DNA of 64,000 nucleotides from JABMQB01 sp964408795 (GCA_964408795.1 CAYPAW010000054.1:30410-94409); one strand, 5' to 3'. Positions 17,983 through 27,441 are shown, counted from the stretch's first letter. The notes: generated by a model from the letters alone, not told the origin. Numbers and translations: made by a program.

Positions 17983-18095
17983 GAAAACGATTCTCAAGTA
18001 AAAAACCGAAAGTAATGAACTTTTCCTGAATAATAAATTTTACCTTTAGGAGAAAAGAAAAAATCAGGATATGTAACGTTTAAAAATAATCTATT

Positions 18096-18677
18096 ATGAC
18101 AATTACACTACCCGATTTACCGTACACGTTAAATGCCCTGGAACCGTACATAAGTGAAAGAACCCTTGAATTTCATTATGGGAAGCACCACCAGGGGTAT
18201 GTAAACAACGTGAATAACCTGATTGCCGGCACCCCTTATGAGAATGCATCCCTTGAGACGATCATCAAAGAGGCCGAAGGGGGTATTTTTAATAACGGAG
18301 CCCAGGTGTGGAATCATACGTTTTATTTCGGCCAGTTTTCACCGGATGGATGCCGGGAACCAAAGGACAAACTCAAAGAAGCATTGGAACGGGAATTTGG
18401 TTCTGTGGAAGGGTTTAAGGAAGAATTTTCAAAAGCAGCGGCAAGCCTTTTTGGTTCCGGATGGGCATGGCTTGTGGTCAATGATGAAGGAAAACTGGAG
18501 ATTGTTCAGGCCAGTAATGCCGGAAATCCACTGAGAATCAACAAAAAACCATTGCTTACCTGCGACGTGTGGGAACATGCCTATTACCTCGATAAGCAGA
18601 ACGCACGGCCGGATTATATCCGGGATTTCTGGAAAATCCTGGATTGGAAAGTGATCAGTGCACGGTTTGCAAAATAA
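18096..18677 (+). CDS. sodB: superoxide dismutase [Fe/Mn]
   Basis: Superoxide dismutase converts superoxide to oxygen and hydrogen peroxide in the cytoplasm. All four metal ligands are present: H27, H74 (VWNHTFYF), D157 and H161 (DVWEHAYY). Glutamine 70 near the active site and the FGSGWAWL segment fit the iron or cambialistic type found in Bacteroidota, but iron versus manganese cannot be settled from sequence. Length is 193 residues, normal. A near -7 element TACCTTTA lies at 18041-18048. No signal peptide is present. Presence of this gene fits an anaerobe or microaerobe with oxidative-stress defence. Confidence 0.95.
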   Translation: MTITLPDLPYTLNALEPYISERTLEFHYGKHHQGYVNNVNNLIAGTPYENASLETIIKEAEGGIFNNGAQVWNHTFYFGQFSPDGCREPKDKLKEALEREFGSVEGFKEEFSKAAASLFGSGWAWLVVNDEGKLEIVQASNAGNPLRINKKPLLTCDVWEHAYYLDKQNARPDYIRDFWKILDWKVISARFAK

Positions 18678-18698
18678 TAGGGAAGTCCAGCGAACCCC

Positions 18699-19388
18699 TT
18701 AGTGTATTTTATCGGAAATGCTGGTGAATATCCGTTTCAGAAAAGGGATGTTTAGCCGGCCTAAAAGGCTTTTTTTTCCATAGTGTAAAAGAATGTTTCG
18801 CAAGTAAATAAATAACCCCAGACTATGCGCTGCAAAGAGTACCGGATCGAGACGAAACAGGGAATAAATAAAGATCATTAGCGATCCCAGGGTGCTTATA
18901 AGCCAAAAGCCCAAAGGCAATACAGAGCTTTTTTTGTTCTCGGAATAGAGCCATTGGTAGATAAACCGGAAGGTAAAAATGATCTGCCCGGCGGATCCCC
19001 AGATCATCAGCCCCAGGGAGACCTCCTGATTTCCCAGTATGGTTCGTAAATTATGGGAGGATCCGAAAATAAGCCACAGGAGACCGAGAAGGGGTAAGAC
19101 CAGGATTAGGCCTCTGATGATCCGGTGAATTTTTAACCAGGCATTTTTAAGCTGAAGGTTCCGGATATAAATAAAGTAAACCATGAATTGTCCCAGGACA
19201 ATGGCAAAATCCAGACGAAGGAGTCCATAGATCACCATGATAACGGATCCCAGTAAGCTTAGTTGCCAGTATAGAACAGGCGAAATAATCTTTCCTTCTT
19301 TTTCCGACTTAAACCACTGGGCAATGGTACGGGCAAAGAAGAGAAGTTGGGCTGTAAAACCCAATCCGTATATCAGGTAATGCTCCAT
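18699..19388 (-). CDS. LAB_N membrane protein, internally duplicated
   Basis: This 229-residue membrane protein is made of two similar halves. The first (about 1-78) reads GFTAQLLFFARTIAQWF ... GSVIMVIYGLLRLD ... YFIYIRNLQL; the second (about 130-207) reads GSAGQIIFTFRFIYQWL ... GSLMIFIYSLFRLD ... LFIYLRNILL. Each half looks like the lipid A biosynthesis N-terminal (LAB_N) domain, a three-span unit related to PQ-loop half-transporters. A linker with its own membrane segment joins the halves. The duplication implies a gene-internal fusion of two half-size units, as SWEET transporters relate to semiSWEETs. Its substrate is unknown; a link to lipid A comes only from the domain name. It converges on sodB. 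Confidence 0.7.
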   Translation of the reverse strand: MEHYLIYGLGFTAQLLFFARTIAQWFKSEKEGKIISPVLYWQLSLLGSVIMVIYGLLRLDFAIVLGQFMVYFIYIRNLQLKNAWLKIHRIIRGLILVLPLLGLLWLIFGSSHNLRTILGNQEVSLGLMIWGSAGQIIFTFRFIYQWLYSENKKSSVLPLGFWLISTLGSLMIFIYSLFRLDPVLFAAHSLGLFIYLRNILLHYGKKSLLGRLNIPFLKRIFTSISDKIH

Positions 19389-19460
19389 TGAACAGATGTA
19401 AAAAGAGGGGGTAAAGATAACAATTCAAAGGAATCCGAAGGATGGATTTTTGTCCGATTA

Positions 19461-20201
19461 TCAGGATTCAGCATCTTCCAGTTCGCTCAGTGTATGGCGT
19501 GCAGCATTTTGCTGCGCTTCTTTTTTTGTGGTACCAAATCCCTTCCCTGCCTCTTTGCCGTCTATTTCAACCCTGGCAACGAAGGAAGGTTGACGGTTGC
19601 CTTGCATAGGTTCTTCCTGGGTGATGAAATGGATTTCCCGTTTGTTCTTCTGGCTCCACTCAATCAGACGGCTCTTGAAGTTTTTGTCGTTCTGTTCAAT
19701 TTCATGGAGATTCACATACTGGGAAAGGATCCTTTTGGTAATAAAATATTTCGCGGCACGGTAATGCTTATCCAGATAAATAGCTCCGATGAGAGCTTCC
19801 AGAACATCCCCGTAGATGTGGCTTTTATCCTGGGTACTTTTCGTATTCATATCGATAAAGACATTGATTCCCATTTCAAAAGTAAGCCTTGTGAGAAAAT
19901 CCCTGTTTACCAGTTTGGATCGCATTTTTGTGAGGAATCCTTCATCTTCCTGTGGAAAACGGTTGTACAGGAAATCGGCAATTACGGCGCCCAGGATGGC
20001 ATCCCCAAGATACTCCAGTCGTTCGTTATTGATGAAATTGCCTTGGGTGTCGGTTATGGAAGCAGAGCGGTGAATAAAGGCAAGATCGTATAATTTCAGA
20101 TTGCCGGGGCAATAGCCGATCAATTCTTTTAAAAACAAATAAAACGCTTTTCTGGGTGAAGAAAAGAGTTTTATTTTTTGTGTTAATTTTCGGACCACCA
20201 T
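19461..20201 (-). CDS. rnc: ribonuclease III
   Basis: RNase III cuts double-stranded RNA, including rRNA precursors. The 246-residue protein has the signature NNERLEYLGDAILG (residues 58-71), the second acidic pair in GDVLEALIGAIYLD, and a C-terminal double-stranded RNA-binding domain (about 168-240, ending KEAQQNAARHTLSEL). Its ATG lies immediately next to the fabF stop codon, with no bases between, so translation is likely coupled. The order acpP-fabF-rnc is conserved in Bacteroidota. Confidence 0.95.
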   Translation of the reverse strand: MVVRKLTQKIKLFSSPRKAFYLFLKELIGYCPGNLKLYDLAFIHRSASITDTQGNFINNERLEYLGDAILGAVIADFLYNRFPQEDEGFLTKMRSKLVNRDFLTRLTFEMGINVFIDMNTKSTQDKSHIYGDVLEALIGAIYLDKHYRAAKYFITKRILSQYVNLHEIEQNDKNFKSRLIEWSQKNKREIHFITQEEPMQGNRQPSFVARVEIDGKEAGKGFGTTKKEAQQNAARHTLSELEDAES

Positions 20202-21446
20202 TTATCCAATTTTTTTGAACAGGAGGGTTGCATTATGGCCCCCGAATCCAAAAGTATTGCTCATGGCGATTTTGATGTCCCTCTTTTTTTCTTTGTTAAA
20301 GGTAAAGTCAAGGTTGTTATCAATTTCGGGGTCATCGGTAAAATGATTGATGGTTGGGGGGATGATTCCATGGCGGAGAGCTAAGACACAAGCGATTCCT
20401 TCCACGGCCCCGGCGGCACCCAGCAGATGACCGGTCATGGATTTGGTAGAACTGATACTCAGGGAATAGGCATGGGGTCCGAAGGTAGTAACGATGGCTT
20501 TGGGTTCAGCAATATCCCCCAGAGGAGTGGATGTACCATGGACATTGATATAATCGACCTCTTCCTTTGATATTCCGGCGTCCTCTATGGCGTTTTTCAT
20601 CACCAGAAAAGCTCCGTATCCTTCAGGATCTGGCGCTGTCATGTGATACGCATCGGCCGACATGCCGCCTCCTGCAAATTCAGCATAGATGGTAGCTCCC
20701 CGTTTGACCGCACTGTGGTATTCTTCGAGAACGATGGCACCAGCACCTTCTCCAATCACAAAACCATCCCGGTCTTTATCAAAAGGCCGGGATGCTGTGG
20801 CAGGATCGTCATTCCGGGTCGATATCGCTCTCATGGAATTGAATCCCGCGATACCTGCTTCATTGATAACCGCTTCCGATCCGCCGGTGACCATCATAAC
20901 AGCTTTTCCCAGACGGATCATATTAAAGGCCTCAATCATAGCATGCGACGCCGAAGCACATGCTGTAACCGTCGTGAAGTTAGGCCCCCGGAGACCGTAT
21001 CGGATCGATATCAAGCCCCCGGCAATGTTGGCGATCATCTTGGGAATAAAAAAGGGAGAAAACCTGGGAGTCTCTGATTTATAATTGCGTATTTCTTCGA
21101 AAAAGGTTTCTATCCCTCCAATACCGGCTCCCCAGATTACTCCGGACCGGTCTTTATCAATCGTTTCCGGAGTAAACCTGGCGTCTTCCAGGGCCTGCAT
21201 AGCAGAGACCAGAGCATACTGCGTGTAAAGATCAAGCTTGCGGGTCTCTTTAGGATCCAAAAAGTCCGTTGCCTTAAAGTCTTTTACTTCACAAGCAAAT
21301 TTGGTTTTATGATGGACAGGATCAAATCTGGTAATCCCGGTTGCACCACTAACCCCCTTTATCGCATTCTCCCAAAACTGGGATACCGAATTGCCTAAAG
21401 GATTGATGGTTCCAAGACCGGTTATGACTACCCGTTTTAATTCCAT
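20202..21446 (-). CDS. fabF: beta-ketoacyl-ACP synthase II
   Basis: FabF condenses malonyl-ACP with acyl-ACP during fatty acid elongation. The 414-residue protein has the thiolase fold with the Cys-His-His catalytic set: C163 (TACASASHA), the histidine in NVHGTSTPLGD, and the histidine in KSMTGHLLGAAG. The start MELKRVVITGLG is typical. It follows acpP by 19 bases and precedes rnc directly, forming one operon. Confidence 0.96.
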   Translation of the reverse strand: MELKRVVITGLGTINPLGNSVSQFWENAIKGVSGATGITRFDPVHHKTKFACEVKDFKATDFLDPKETRKLDLYTQYALVSAMQALEDARFTPETIDKDRSGVIWGAGIGGIETFFEEIRNYKSETPRFSPFFIPKMIANIAGGLISIRYGLRGPNFTTVTACASASHAMIEAFNMIRLGKAVMMVTGGSEAVINEAGIAGFNSMRAISTRNDDPATASRPFDKDRDGFVIGEGAGAIVLEEYHSAVKRGATIYAEFAGGGMSADAYHMTAPDPEGYGAFLVMKNAIEDAGISKEEVDYINVHGTSTPLGDIAEPKAIVTTFGPHAYSLSISSTKSMTGHLLGAAGAVEGIACVLALRHGIIPPTINHFTDDPEIDNNLDFTFNKEKKRDIKIAMSNTFGFGGHNATLLFKKIG

Positions 21447-21465
21447 AAAAATGTTTCAGGAGTGA

Positions 21466-21702
21466 TTATTTAACAGCTTCTTCAATGTGAGCAATTGCTT
21501 CTCCAACCGTAACAATCTTCTCAGCCTGGTCATCCGGTATGGCTAAATCAAATTCCTTTTCAAATTCCATGATCAGTTCTACCGTATCCAATGAATCTGC
21601 TCCAAGATCATTGGTGAAGGAGGCTTCATTTGTTACTTCACTTTCGTCAACACCCAATTTATCAACAATAATTGCTTTGACTCTTGCTGCAATGTCTGAC
21701 AT
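21466..21702 (-). CDS. acpP: acyl carrier protein
   Basis: ACP carries growing acyl chains on a phosphopantetheine arm attached to S37 in the GADSLDTVEL motif. It has 78 residues, is strongly acidic and is predicted all-helical, as usual. It is the first gene of acpP-fabF-rnc on the minus strand and is divergent from purN; the shared upstream region (about 21703-21885) is A/T-rich. Confidence 0.97.
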   Translation of the reverse strand: MSDIAARVKAIIVDKLGVDESEVTNEASFTNDLGADSLDTVELIMEFEKEFDLAIPDDQAEKIVTVGEAIAHIEEAVK

Positions 21703-21838
21703 AATTCTAATTTTTGGTTAATACTAATTTCTTAATTTGTGAAAAAATCGCTGCAAAATAATAAATTTACCCTTGATTTATCAAAGAAAAAAATTAAAAA
21801 ATAGCGTATGGGCATAAAATAAACCAATTATAAAAGAT

Positions 21839-21846
21839 TAAATTTG
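21839..21846 (+). promoter_or_regulatory. -7 promoter element before purN
   Basis: TAAATTTG matches TAnnTTTG. Its position makes the upstream ATG around 21844 impossible as a translated start and supports ATG 21886 for purN. Confidence 0.5.
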
Positions 21847-21885
21847 AACATATTAATTAAAAGTTCAATCTTTCTAAATATTGGA

Positions 21886-22461
21886 ATGAGTAACAAAAGA
21901 AAAATAGCCATATTTGCCTCTGGATCAGGAACAAACGCTCAGAATATTGCAGAATATTTCAGAAACAATCAGCAGGTGACAGTCGATTCGTTGTTCTGTA
22001 ACAGAAAGGATGCCTTTGTGTTGCAGCGAGCTGAAAAAATGGGGGTCCCATCTTTTTTGCTTGAAAGAGATCTCTTTTATTCGACCGATTATTATGTCAG
22101 GTTACTGGAAGAGCGGGGCATTGATTTGATTGTACTGGCGGGTTTTTTATGGTGGGTACCTGAGAATTTGGTAAAGAAGTTCCGGATCATCAATATTCAT
22201 CCGGCCCTTTTGCCCCGGCATGGAGGAAAGGGTATGTATGGTATGAAGGTCCATCAGGCTGTGGTGGAGAATAGAGAAGAGGAGACTGGCATAACAATCC
22301 ATTATGTGAATGAAAAATACGATGAGGGAGAGATTATTTTTCAGGCAAAATGTAACGTAGAGAAAAACGACCGTCCGGAGGATGTTGCTCAAAAAGTTCA
22401 TCAGCTGGAATATACATACTTTCCGGAGATTATCGAAAAAGTAGTTTTACAGAAGAGGTGA
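21886..22461 (+). CDS. purN: GAR transformylase (PurN)
   Basis: PurN adds a formyl group from 10-formyl-tetrahydrofolate to glycinamide ribonucleotide in purine synthesis. In the chosen frame (191 residues, MSNKRKIAIFASGSGTN) the catalytic residues are N103, H105 (INIHPALLP) and D146 (DEGEI). The SGSGTN loop binds the substrate phosphate. An in-frame ATG at 21844 would add 14 unlike residues and lies inside the promoter element. The gene is divergent from acpP and stands alone. Bases 22462-22677 after it show no clear terminator. Confidence 0.93.
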   Translation: MSNKRKIAIFASGSGTNAQNIAEYFRNNQQVTVDSLFCNRKDAFVLQRAEKMGVPSFLLERDLFYSTDYYVRLLEERGIDLIVLAGFLWWVPENLVKKFRIINIHPALLPRHGGKGMYGMKVHQAVVENREEETGITIHYVNEKYDEGEIIFQAKCNVEKNDRPEDVAQKVHQLEYTYFPEIIEKVVLQKR

Positions 22462-22665
22462 CCCTGCGGGGTTTTCGGATAGGGATTCCACGCGTTTCCT
22501 GTTTTCTGTATGTTAATTCCTGTTAACGAAAGAACAGGATTTTACCGTTTATTTGAATGGAGTAAGATGGCTATTTGTACACCAGCAGGGATTGGTGTTG
22601 GCGGTTCCCTTTTGCCCGGGGTGTTAAAGAATGTTAAGGAGTTAATTATCAGCTGTTCTTAGAAT

Positions 22666-22673
22666 TATATTTG
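22666..22673 (+). promoter_or_regulatory. -7 promoter element at kinase start
   Basis: TATATTTG matches TAnnTTTG but ends only four bases before the kinase ATG at 22678, which implies a leaderless message or use of a later start such as ATG 22690. Confidence 0.4.
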
Positions 22674-22677
22674 TGCT

Positions 22678-24210
22678 ATGAGCCGGAACATGTTATTCAC
22701 ATTAATAGCTGCCATGGTTGTGGTCATGATCGGGTTGATCGTTGTCCAGTTCACTTCCATACAGAAGGCTTCACAAATAAAGGAAGAGCAATTTGACCAG
22801 TCGGTAAGGAATGCAATTGATCAGGTAATCAAACGAATGGAAAACGAAGAAACCCGGTTGGCACATCAATTGGCCCAGGATGAAAAGTATTCCGTGCGTG
22901 AGCGGTCACCGGTCCGCTTTCCGGCGGGGTTCCAGGCTGGAATGAGTTTCAGCCTGGAATTTTCCAGACCCAACTATTTTGGAAGCTATCAGGAACAACT
23001 GCAATTTTATTCCGATACCCTGCCGCAAAATATAACCCGGGATTCCCAACGGACAGCTACCCCTTTTACCCGCGTTCAGGATATGAGTTATCTCCGTCAG
23101 GAGATGACCGAGGCCAGGCTGGATCAAAGCTTTTTTGTGCACGAACTGTTAAAAATACAGGAACTCCCCCTGAAGCAAAGAATTGATTCGTTGGAACTGA
23201 GAAATCGCCTGGATGAAAGTTTCCGTTCCCGCGGAATCAACCTCGATTTCAGCTTTGCAGCGCTTACTTCGGATGAGGGAAAGACCGTGTTGGTTGCCGG
23301 AGATCCCGACCTAAGTCTTACAAAAAAAGGAGTTTATCCAAGCCATCTCTTCCCCAATGATATCAATGAGAAAGCAAATTGGTTGCATGTATACTTCCCC
23401 AGAAAATCAGGATATATCCTCAAAGATACCGGGATCACCATAATTCCCCTGTTTATTCTGACCAGCCTCTTGGTTGCTATTTTTACCTTTACGATCCTGA
23501 TTATTCTGCGCCAGAAAAAACTGTCTATGATTAAGAACGATTTTATCAACAACATGACCCACGAACTGAAAACTCCTATTTCAACCATATCCCTGGCCAG
23601 TCAGATATTGGAAGACGGAACCATAACCAATACCCCGAAAACGATAGAGCAAATTTCAAAGGTGATCAGTCAGGAGAGCAAAAGACTTAGCCTTCAGGTT
23701 GAGAAGGTCTTACAGATGGCAGTATTTAACGAAGGACGGCTGAAATTAAAGTTTAAAGAAGTGCATCTTCATGGCCTGATTGAAAATGTGGTGGAGAATT
23801 TTGAATTGAAAGTACAAAACAGAAAAGGTCAACTGTTGACCCGCCTTGAAGCTGAACAGGAAGAAATCAAGGGAGACGAAGTACATATTACCAATGTTAT
23901 TTTTAACTTGCTGGACAATGCAATGAAATACAGCAACGGTTCACCGAAAATTGAAATTACCACAAAGAACAAAAAAGACAAGGTAGTGGTTTCTGTGGAA
24001 GACAATGGAGTCGGAATTCCTAAAGAACACCTGTCTCAGATTTTTGAACGTTTTTACCGTGTGCCTACAGGGAATATTCACAATGTAAAAGGATTTGGTC
24101 TCGGCTTGAGTTATGTGAAGAAGATCATGCAGGTACACAATGCAGAAATAAAGGTTGATAGTACCCTGAATAAAGGAACAAAATTCAGTTTGATTTTCCC
24201 ACTAAAATAA
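22678..24210 (+). CDS. RprX-like sensor histidine kinase
   Basis: This membrane sensor kinase has 510 residues: membrane span 1 at about 5-26, a ~225-residue periplasmic sensor of unknown ligand, span 2 at about 254-278, a dimerisation domain with phospho-acceptor H295 (NNMTHELKTPIS), and a HATPase domain with the N box (FNLLDNAMKYS), G1 (DNGVGIP), F (FERFYR) and G2 (GFGLGLSYVK). It pairs with the OmpR-type regulator eight bases downstream. Length, layout and pairing resemble RprX/RprY of Bacteroides fragilis. The second methionine (position 5) is an alternative start because the -7 promoter element almost touches the first ATG. Confidence 0.88.
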   Translation: MSRNMLFTLIAAMVVVMIGLIVVQFTSIQKASQIKEEQFDQSVRNAIDQVIKRMENEETRLAHQLAQDEKYSVRERSPVRFPAGFQAGMSFSLEFSRPNYFGSYQEQLQFYSDTLPQNITRDSQRTATPFTRVQDMSYLRQEMTEARLDQSFFVHELLKIQELPLKQRIDSLELRNRLDESFRSRGINLDFSFAALTSDEGKTVLVAGDPDLSLTKKGVYPSHLFPNDINEKANWLHVYFPRKSGYILKDTGITIIPLFILTSLLVAIFTFTILIILRQKKLSMIKNDFINNMTHELKTPISTISLASQILEDGTITNTPKTIEQISKVISQESKRLSLQVEKVLQMAVFNEGRLKLKFKEVHLHGLIENVVENFELKVQNRKGQLLTRLEAEQEEIKGDEVHITNVIFNLLDNAMKYSNGSPKIEITTKNKKDKVVVSVEDNGVGIPKEHLSQIFERFYRVPTGNIHNVKGFGLGLSYVKKIMQVHNAEIKVDSTLNKGTKFSLIFPLK

Positions 24211-24217
24211 AAAAACC

Positions 24218-24907
24218 ATGGAACAAAAAGTGAAATTATTATTGGCTGAAGACGATGAAAATCTGGGGCTTTTATTGAAGGAGTATTTAATTGCCAAAGG
24301 ATTTGAAGCGGATCTCTATCCCGATGGGGAAGCAGCCTACAAAGGATTTATGAATGGGAGATATGATATTTGTGTACTCGATATAATGATGCCTAAAAAA
24401 GATGGATTCACCCTGGCCAAAGATATCCGGATGATTAATTCCGATATTCCAGTCATTTTTCTGACAGCCAAGAATATGAAAGAAGATGTGATTGATGGTT
24501 TTAAGTTGGGGGCCGACGATTATATCACCAAACCCTTTAGCATGGAAGAGTTGATTTTCCGTCTTGAAGCCATTTTGAGAAGGACCTCTCAGGATACCCA
24601 GGGGAATAATCAGTTGCTTTTCAAATTGGGAAAATTTACCTTTGATACCCGTAAACAAACGCTTTCTGATCCCAATAAAACGGTGAAATTAACAACCAAA
24701 GAATCCGATTTGTTAAAACTGCTTTGTCAGAATGCCAATAAAGTGCTGGAACGAAATTATGCCTTAAAATCCATATGGATTGATGATAACTATTTCAATG
24801 CCCGAAGCATGGATGTTTATATAACCAAATTGCGAAAGCATCTGAAAGAAGAACCCTCGATTGAGATTATCAATGTTCATGGAAAAGGATATAAACTGAT
24901 CATGTAA
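24218..24907 (+). CDS. RprY-like OmpR-family response regulator
   Basis: This response regulator has 229 residues: a receiver domain with acidic pocket E11-D12-D13, phospho-acceptor D55 (CVLDIMMPKKDG), and the conserved T and K in FLTAKN and ITKPF; then a winged-helix DNA-binding domain of the OmpR/PhoB type (about 130-229, SMDVYITKLRKHL). It is cotranscribed with the kinase upstream and probably controls membrane or stress genes, as RprY does in related bacteria; the actual targets cannot be read here. It ends 16 bases from the convergent lepA. Confidence 0.9.
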   Translation: MEQKVKLLLAEDDENLGLLLKEYLIAKGFEADLYPDGEAAYKGFMNGRYDICVLDIMMPKKDGFTLAKDIRMINSDIPVIFLTAKNMKEDVIDGFKLGADDYITKPFSMEELIFRLEAILRRTSQDTQGNNQLLFKLGKFTFDTRKQTLSDPNKTVKLTTKESDLLKLLCQNANKVLERNYALKSIWIDDNYFNARSMDVYITKLRKHLKEEPSIEIINVHGKGYKLIM

Positions 24908-24923
24908 CTCCGGTTGTTTTTTA

Positions 24924-26711
24924 TCAGTCCAGTTTAAGAACAGCCAGGAATGCATTTTGCGGGACTTCCACATTTCCAATCTGTTTCATGCGTTTTTTTC
25001 CTTTTTTCTGTTTTTCGAGCAGTTTTCTTTTACGGGTAATATCCCCTCCATAACATTTGGCAGTAACATCTTTACGGACTGCTTTCACTGTTTCGCGGGC
25101 GATGATTTTTGATCCGATAGCGGCCTGAATGGCGATGTCGAATTGTTGACGGGGAATGAGTTCCTTGAGTTTTTCACACATTCTTCGTCCAAACGGATAG
25201 GCATTGTCAAAATGGATCAATGTGGAGAGGGCATCCACCATTTCCCCGTTGAGGAGGATATCCAGTCTTACCAGTTTAGCTGTTTTATAGCCGCTCATAT
25301 GGTAATCAAAGGATGCATATCCTTTGGAAATGCTTTTCAGTTTGTCATAAAAATCAAAAACAATTTCTCCCAGGGGGAGGTTGAATACCAGTTCAGCCCG
25401 TTCAGCCGTCAGGTAGTGCTGGTTTATGAGGGTTCCTCTTTTGTCGAGACAGAGATTCATCACCGGGCCAATAAATTCGGAAGCGGTGATGATACTGGCT
25501 CTGATAAAGGGTTCTTCAATGATATCTATGGAGGTAGGTGCCGGCATGCCTGAAGGGTTGTACACATCGGTTACCGATCCGTCGGTGAGATATACCCGGT
25601 AGGAGACGTTGGGTACGGTGGTGATTACGTTCATATCGAATTCTCTTTCGAGCCGTTCCTGGACGATTTCCATATGGAGCAATCCGAGGAATCCGCAACG
25701 GAAGCCAAAACCCAGGGCGGCTGAAGATTCCGGTTCATAGGTGAGGGATGCATCGTTGAGTTGCAACTTCTCCATGGCGGAACGGAGGTCTTCGTAGTCA
25801 TCGCTGTCAACCGGGTAGATCCCTGCGAAGAGCATGGGTTTAACCTCCCGGAACCCTGCTACTGCCTGTTTGCATGGATTTTTTACATGGGTGATGGTAT
25901 CGCCCACTTTTACCTCACGGGCCATCTTAATTCCTGAGATGATGTAACCGACATCCCCGGTCGGGAGACTTTCCCGGGGGATCATGGCTAGCTTGAGCAC
26001 TCCTATTTCTTCTGCCTGGTAGCTTTTCCCGGTGGCTTTGAATTTGACCAGGTCGCCCGTTTTGATCTTGCCGTTAATGATTTTATAATAGGCAATGATT
26101 CCACGAAAGGAATTGTATACGGAATCAAATATCAGTGCCTGGAGAGGTGCTTCAGGGTCTCCTTTGGGTGGCGGAATCTTTTCAACGATGCTTTCCAAAA
26201 TTGTCTCAACACCCAGTCCTGTTTTGCCACTGGCATGGATGATCTCTTCCCTGGCACAACCAATCATATCAATGATCTGGTCTTCCACCACTTCCGGAAT
26301 GGCGTTGGGTAAATCCATTTTATTCAGCACCGGAATGATTTCCAGGTCATATTCAAGAGCCTGGTACAAATTGGAAATGGTCTGGGCCTGAATGCCCTGT
26401 GTGGCATCCACAATCAGCAGAGCTCCTTCACAAGCAGCGATTGACCGGGATACTTCGTATGAAAAATCAACATGTCCCGGTGTGTCAATCAGATTCAACC
26501 GGTAGGTTTCCTCTTTGTAAGGAAAATCCATTTGAATGGCATGGCTCTTTATGGTGATTCCCCGTTCCTTTTCCAGGTCCATGGTGTCGAGGACCTGGTC
26601 GTGCATCTCCCGGGCCTCCACCGTTTTTGTGAATTCCAGCAGACGATCTGCCAGTGTACTCTTCCCATGGTCTATATGGGCGATGATGCAAAAATTCCGT
26701 ATAAACTTCAT
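24924..26711 (-). CDS. lepA: elongation factor 4 (LepA)
   Basis: LepA is a ribosome-associated GTPase that helps translation under some stresses. At 595 residues it has normal length, with G1 AHIDHGKST, the switch-II DTPGHVDF, NKMD, and the LepA-specific C-terminal domain ending KRMKQIGNVEVPQNAF. The frame is open farther upstream to 26786, but ATG 26711 (MKFIRNFCIIAHID) is the family start, and a -7 promoter element lies within the extra stretch. Confidence 0.96.
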   Translation of the reverse strand: MKFIRNFCIIAHIDHGKSTLADRLLEFTKTVEAREMHDQVLDTMDLEKERGITIKSHAIQMDFPYKEETYRLNLIDTPGHVDFSYEVSRSIAACEGALLIVDATQGIQAQTISNLYQALEYDLEIIPVLNKMDLPNAIPEVVEDQIIDMIGCAREEIIHASGKTGLGVETILESIVEKIPPPKGDPEAPLQALIFDSVYNSFRGIIAYYKIINGKIKTGDLVKFKATGKSYQAEEIGVLKLAMIPRESLPTGDVGYIISGIKMAREVKVGDTITHVKNPCKQAVAGFREVKPMLFAGIYPVDSDDYEDLRSAMEKLQLNDASLTYEPESSAALGFGFRCGFLGLLHMEIVQERLEREFDMNVITTVPNVSYRVYLTDGSVTDVYNPSGMPAPTSIDIIEEPFIRASIITASEFIGPVMNLCLDKRGTLINQHYLTAERAELVFNLPLGEIVFDFYDKLKSISKGYASFDYHMSGYKTAKLVRLDILLNGEMVDALSTLIHFDNAYPFGRRMCEKLKELIPRQQFDIAIQAAIGSKIIARETVKAVRKDVTAKCYGGDITRKRKLLEKQKKGKKRMKQIGNVEVPQNAFLAVLKLD

Positions 26712-26755
26712 CAATTCGTTTCCTAATTCTGAACCAGGTCTTTTCCTGATTTTCG

Positions 26756-26763
26756 CAAAGATA
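26756..26763 (-). promoter_or_regulatory. -7 promoter element before lepA
   Basis: On the minus strand this reads TATCTTTG, a full TAnnTTTG match 45 bases before the lepA ATG. Confidence 0.5.
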
Positions 26764-26940
26764 TTTAATATATGATAGAAATCCACGTCCTATGGACAAG
26801 GTAATGTATTTTTTGCTTTGCTTGTATATCAATGGAGTTGGAAGACCGGAGACGGAAGAACGGGGTGGGTAGGCAGTATGGTTTTTTTGGTTGCATGGAA
26901 GACCCTTCATCCGGGGTATGACCAATGCTTTGGAATTTGG

Positions 26941-27441
26941 CTAAAAAGCAGGGGCAGTTCCCTGATGATTCGGCTTGCAATGACGGATTAATTCAGAAGT
27001 TATGTCCTTTGCCATCCTGTAGCCTTCCGACCATTCACTGGCCCGGGGTCCTGCTATGTTAAGAATTTGTATCTTCCGGGCATCGATTTCCGCCAGAATA
27101 CGTTCCTTGTCCTGTAATCGATTGCTGCTTGTGACATTCAGCAAAAAAACAGGTTTTTTGAGGAATTTCGCATGTTGAAAGGTCAACCGTGTTCCACCGG
27201 TTAATGGGCCGGCATGGAGAATCAGCGTGCCATCCGAATCTTCCACATTTCTTTTTGTTCTTTCTGCATATCCTCTTTTCGTACACTCCTTCAGCGGATA
27301 TTTCTCCCCGATGACTCCATCTTCGGCCAGTCTCATTTTGGGACACCATCCCCCGCATGGGAATCCCAGGCTCAAGGCTGCATCCAATGCACCCCTGTCA
27401 ACACCGGTTTGGCCTCCACTAATAATTTTTTGGCACAACAT
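26941..27441 (-). CDS. cpYpsA SLOG-family (putative molybdenum carrier) protein
   Basis: This 166-residue soluble protein begins KIISGGQTGVDRGALDAAL and continues with GGWCPKMRLAEDG, TLIL, GGTRLT and the late NIAGPRAS. These match the circularly permuted YpsA (cpYpsA) branch of the SLOG superfamily, a Rossmann-like fold thought to bind nucleotides or nucleotide-like ligands; older annotations call it a putative molybdenum carrier. The biochemical function is not established. It stands alone, with a 535-base gap behind it and lepA ahead on the same strand (230 bases away). No cofactor genes lie next to it. Confidence 0.75.
   Translation of the reverse strand: MLCQKIISGGQTGVDRGALDAALSLGFPCGGWCPKMRLAEDGVIGEKYPLKECTKRGYAERTKRNVEDSDGTLILHAGPLTGGTRLTFQHAKFLKKPVFLLNVTSSNRLQDKERILAEIDARKIQILNIAGPRASEWSEGYRMAKDITSELIRHCKPNHQGTAPAF

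Noticed and set aside
26941..27441. True molybdenum carrier function
   Set aside because: The name comes from old annotation; sequence only supports the SLOG/cpYpsA fold, so no molybdenum role is claimed.
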